64,000 nt of DNA from an uncultured Eudoraea sp. (GTDB lineage: Bacteria; Bacteroidota; Bacteroidia; Flavobacteriales; Flavobacteriaceae), in NCBI RefSeq assembly GCF_947260015.1, contig NZ_CAMYOM010000016.1:1-64000 (forward strand), given 5' to 3'. The stretch's first letter is position 1. Every line of letters starts with the position of its first letter. Below, piece by piece: positions 63,361 through 64,000 of the stretch. The position numbers and the translations under genes were made by a program. The notes under the pieces are model-generated. The model was not told the origin of the DNA, ran no database searches, and saw only the letters and a list, made by a program, of their open reading frames with translations.

Positions 63361-64000
63361 TTACTTAACATAGGCATCTTCGTGCACTTTAGCTACAGCC
63401 CTACCTGAGGGATCATTCATGTTTTTAAAGGCCTCATCCCATTCAAGTGCAATTTTAGTACTACAGGCTACCGATGCCTCCTGAGGCACAGACCATGCAG
63501 CCGCATCGCTTGGGAAATGTCCTTCAAATATTGATCTGTAATAAAATTCTTCCTTTGTGGACGGAGTTTGAATGGGGTATCTGAATTTAGCATTGGCTAA
63601 TTGTTCATCAGAGACTTCCTTATCCACAACCTCCTTCAATGTATCTATCCAGCTATAACCTACCCCATCTGAAAATTGTTCTTTTTGCCTCCAGGCTACA
63701 CTTTCCGGCAGCACAGATTCAAATGCTTTACGCACTACCCATTTTTCCATTCGCTCTCCATTTATCATCTTATCCTTAGGATTGATCCGCATAGCCACAT
63801 CCATAAATTCTTTGTCCAGAAATGGAACTCTGCCTTCAATTCCCCAGGCTGCTAAAGATTTATTAGCCCTTAAGCAATCATACATATGTAACTTACTCAA
63901 TTTCCTGACAGTCTCTTCATGGAAATCCTTAGGACTGGGTGCTTTATGAAAATATAGATAACCACCAAATAATTCATCTGCTCCTTCACCTGAAAGTACC
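63361..64000 (-). CDS. asnB: Asparagine synthase B, C-terminal part (gene continues off the right edge)
   Basis: The last 213 codons of a glutamine-hydrolysing asparagine synthetase. The synthetase domain is recognisable by VLSGEGADELFGGYLYFHKA, LHMYDCLRANKSLAAWGIEG, VPFLDKEFMDVAMRINPKDK and KWVVRKAFESVLPESVAWRQ, followed by KEQFSDGVGYSWID. The SGEGADELFGGY block helps bind the ATP/aspartate intermediate. The N-terminal glutaminase domain lies outside the window. The full reading frame is open to the edge; an apparent start at 63900 is internal. Confidence 0.95.
   Translation of the reverse strand, partial: VLSGEGADELFGGYLYFHKAPSPKDFHEETVRKLSKLHMYDCLRANKSLAAWGIEGRVPFLDKEFMDVAMRINPKDKMINGERMEKWVVRKAFESVLPESVAWRQKEQFSDGVGYSWIDTLKEVVDKEVSDEQLANAKFRYPIQTPSTKEEFYYRSIFEGHFPSDAAAWSVPQEASVACSTKIALEWDEAFKNMNDPSGRAVAKVHEDAYVK

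Overview
The window looks like a chromosomal segment of a marine-type member of the Flavobacteriaceae (Bacteroidota). The evidence is a SusC/SusD pair, two proteins with gliding-motility/T9SS type B C-terminal domains, a FecI-FecR-TonB receptor unit, fused SecDF and fused CcsBA, a two-domain DoxX protein next to DUF1599, and several TAnnTTTG-type -7 promoter boxes. Base composition is AT-rich. I see no insertion sequence, phage, integron or CRISPR array; most of the window is ordinary core genome, with an accessory-looking stretch from about 34 to 50 kb.

Layout. 0-6.3 kb (minus strand): the start of a SusD lipoprotein, a SusC receptor and a membrane-anchored sensor-regulator that probably controls them. 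6.3-14.3 kb: housekeeping genes clpS, prmA, tpiA, a DoxX protein and DUF1599, divergent from folP and cdaA, then an MsbA-like ABC exporter and truA. 14.5-21.2 kb: a YfcE-like phosphodiesterase followed by a structured intergenic element, DUF4293, rho behind a long leader, four uncharacterised or lightly characterised genes, rpsT and two identical tRNA-Glu genes. 21.2-34 kb: proS, a Gly/Trp/Tyr- and Ser-rich lipoprotein, an OmpP1/FadL porin, two T9SS cargo proteins, folE, cysS, yidD, lgt, a DUF192 lipoprotein and a GNAT acetyltransferase.

34-50.7 kb is the most interesting part. It opens and closes with two copies of the same mini-operon: a 31-residue membrane peptide (too short for normal gene finding) followed by a DUF2892 membrane protein. 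The first copy sits just downstream of a Crp/Fnr-type regulator gene, and a perfect GTGA-N6-TCAC palindrome lies at the position expected for a class II activator site. Between the copies are acidic lipoproteins with a triplicated domain divergent from an ECF sigma / FecR / TonB-receptor unit; a Cache-LytTR regulator divergent from a cluster of envelope redox-type proteins (Lipoprotein_15, a c-type haem lipoprotein, an OB-fold protein, YceI, DUF5777); a 5'-truncated remnant of a barrel-like protein still coupled by an ATGA overlap to an OB-fold lipoprotein; and the large cytochrome c maturation protein CcsBA.

50.8-64 kb: a ModF-like ABC ATPase whose first nucleotide-binding domain has lost its Walker A motif, a serine beta-lactamase-like hydrolase, a cold-shock gene broken by an apparent one-base deletion, secDF, mdh, a small lipoprotein, gyrB, an SLC13/DASS transporter, and the 3' part of asnB running off the right edge.

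All functions are assigned by reading motifs in the translations; no database search was possible. Start codons were moved inward where a signal peptide, a promoter box or the family's usual N-terminus argued for it; several genes appear to start with TTG.
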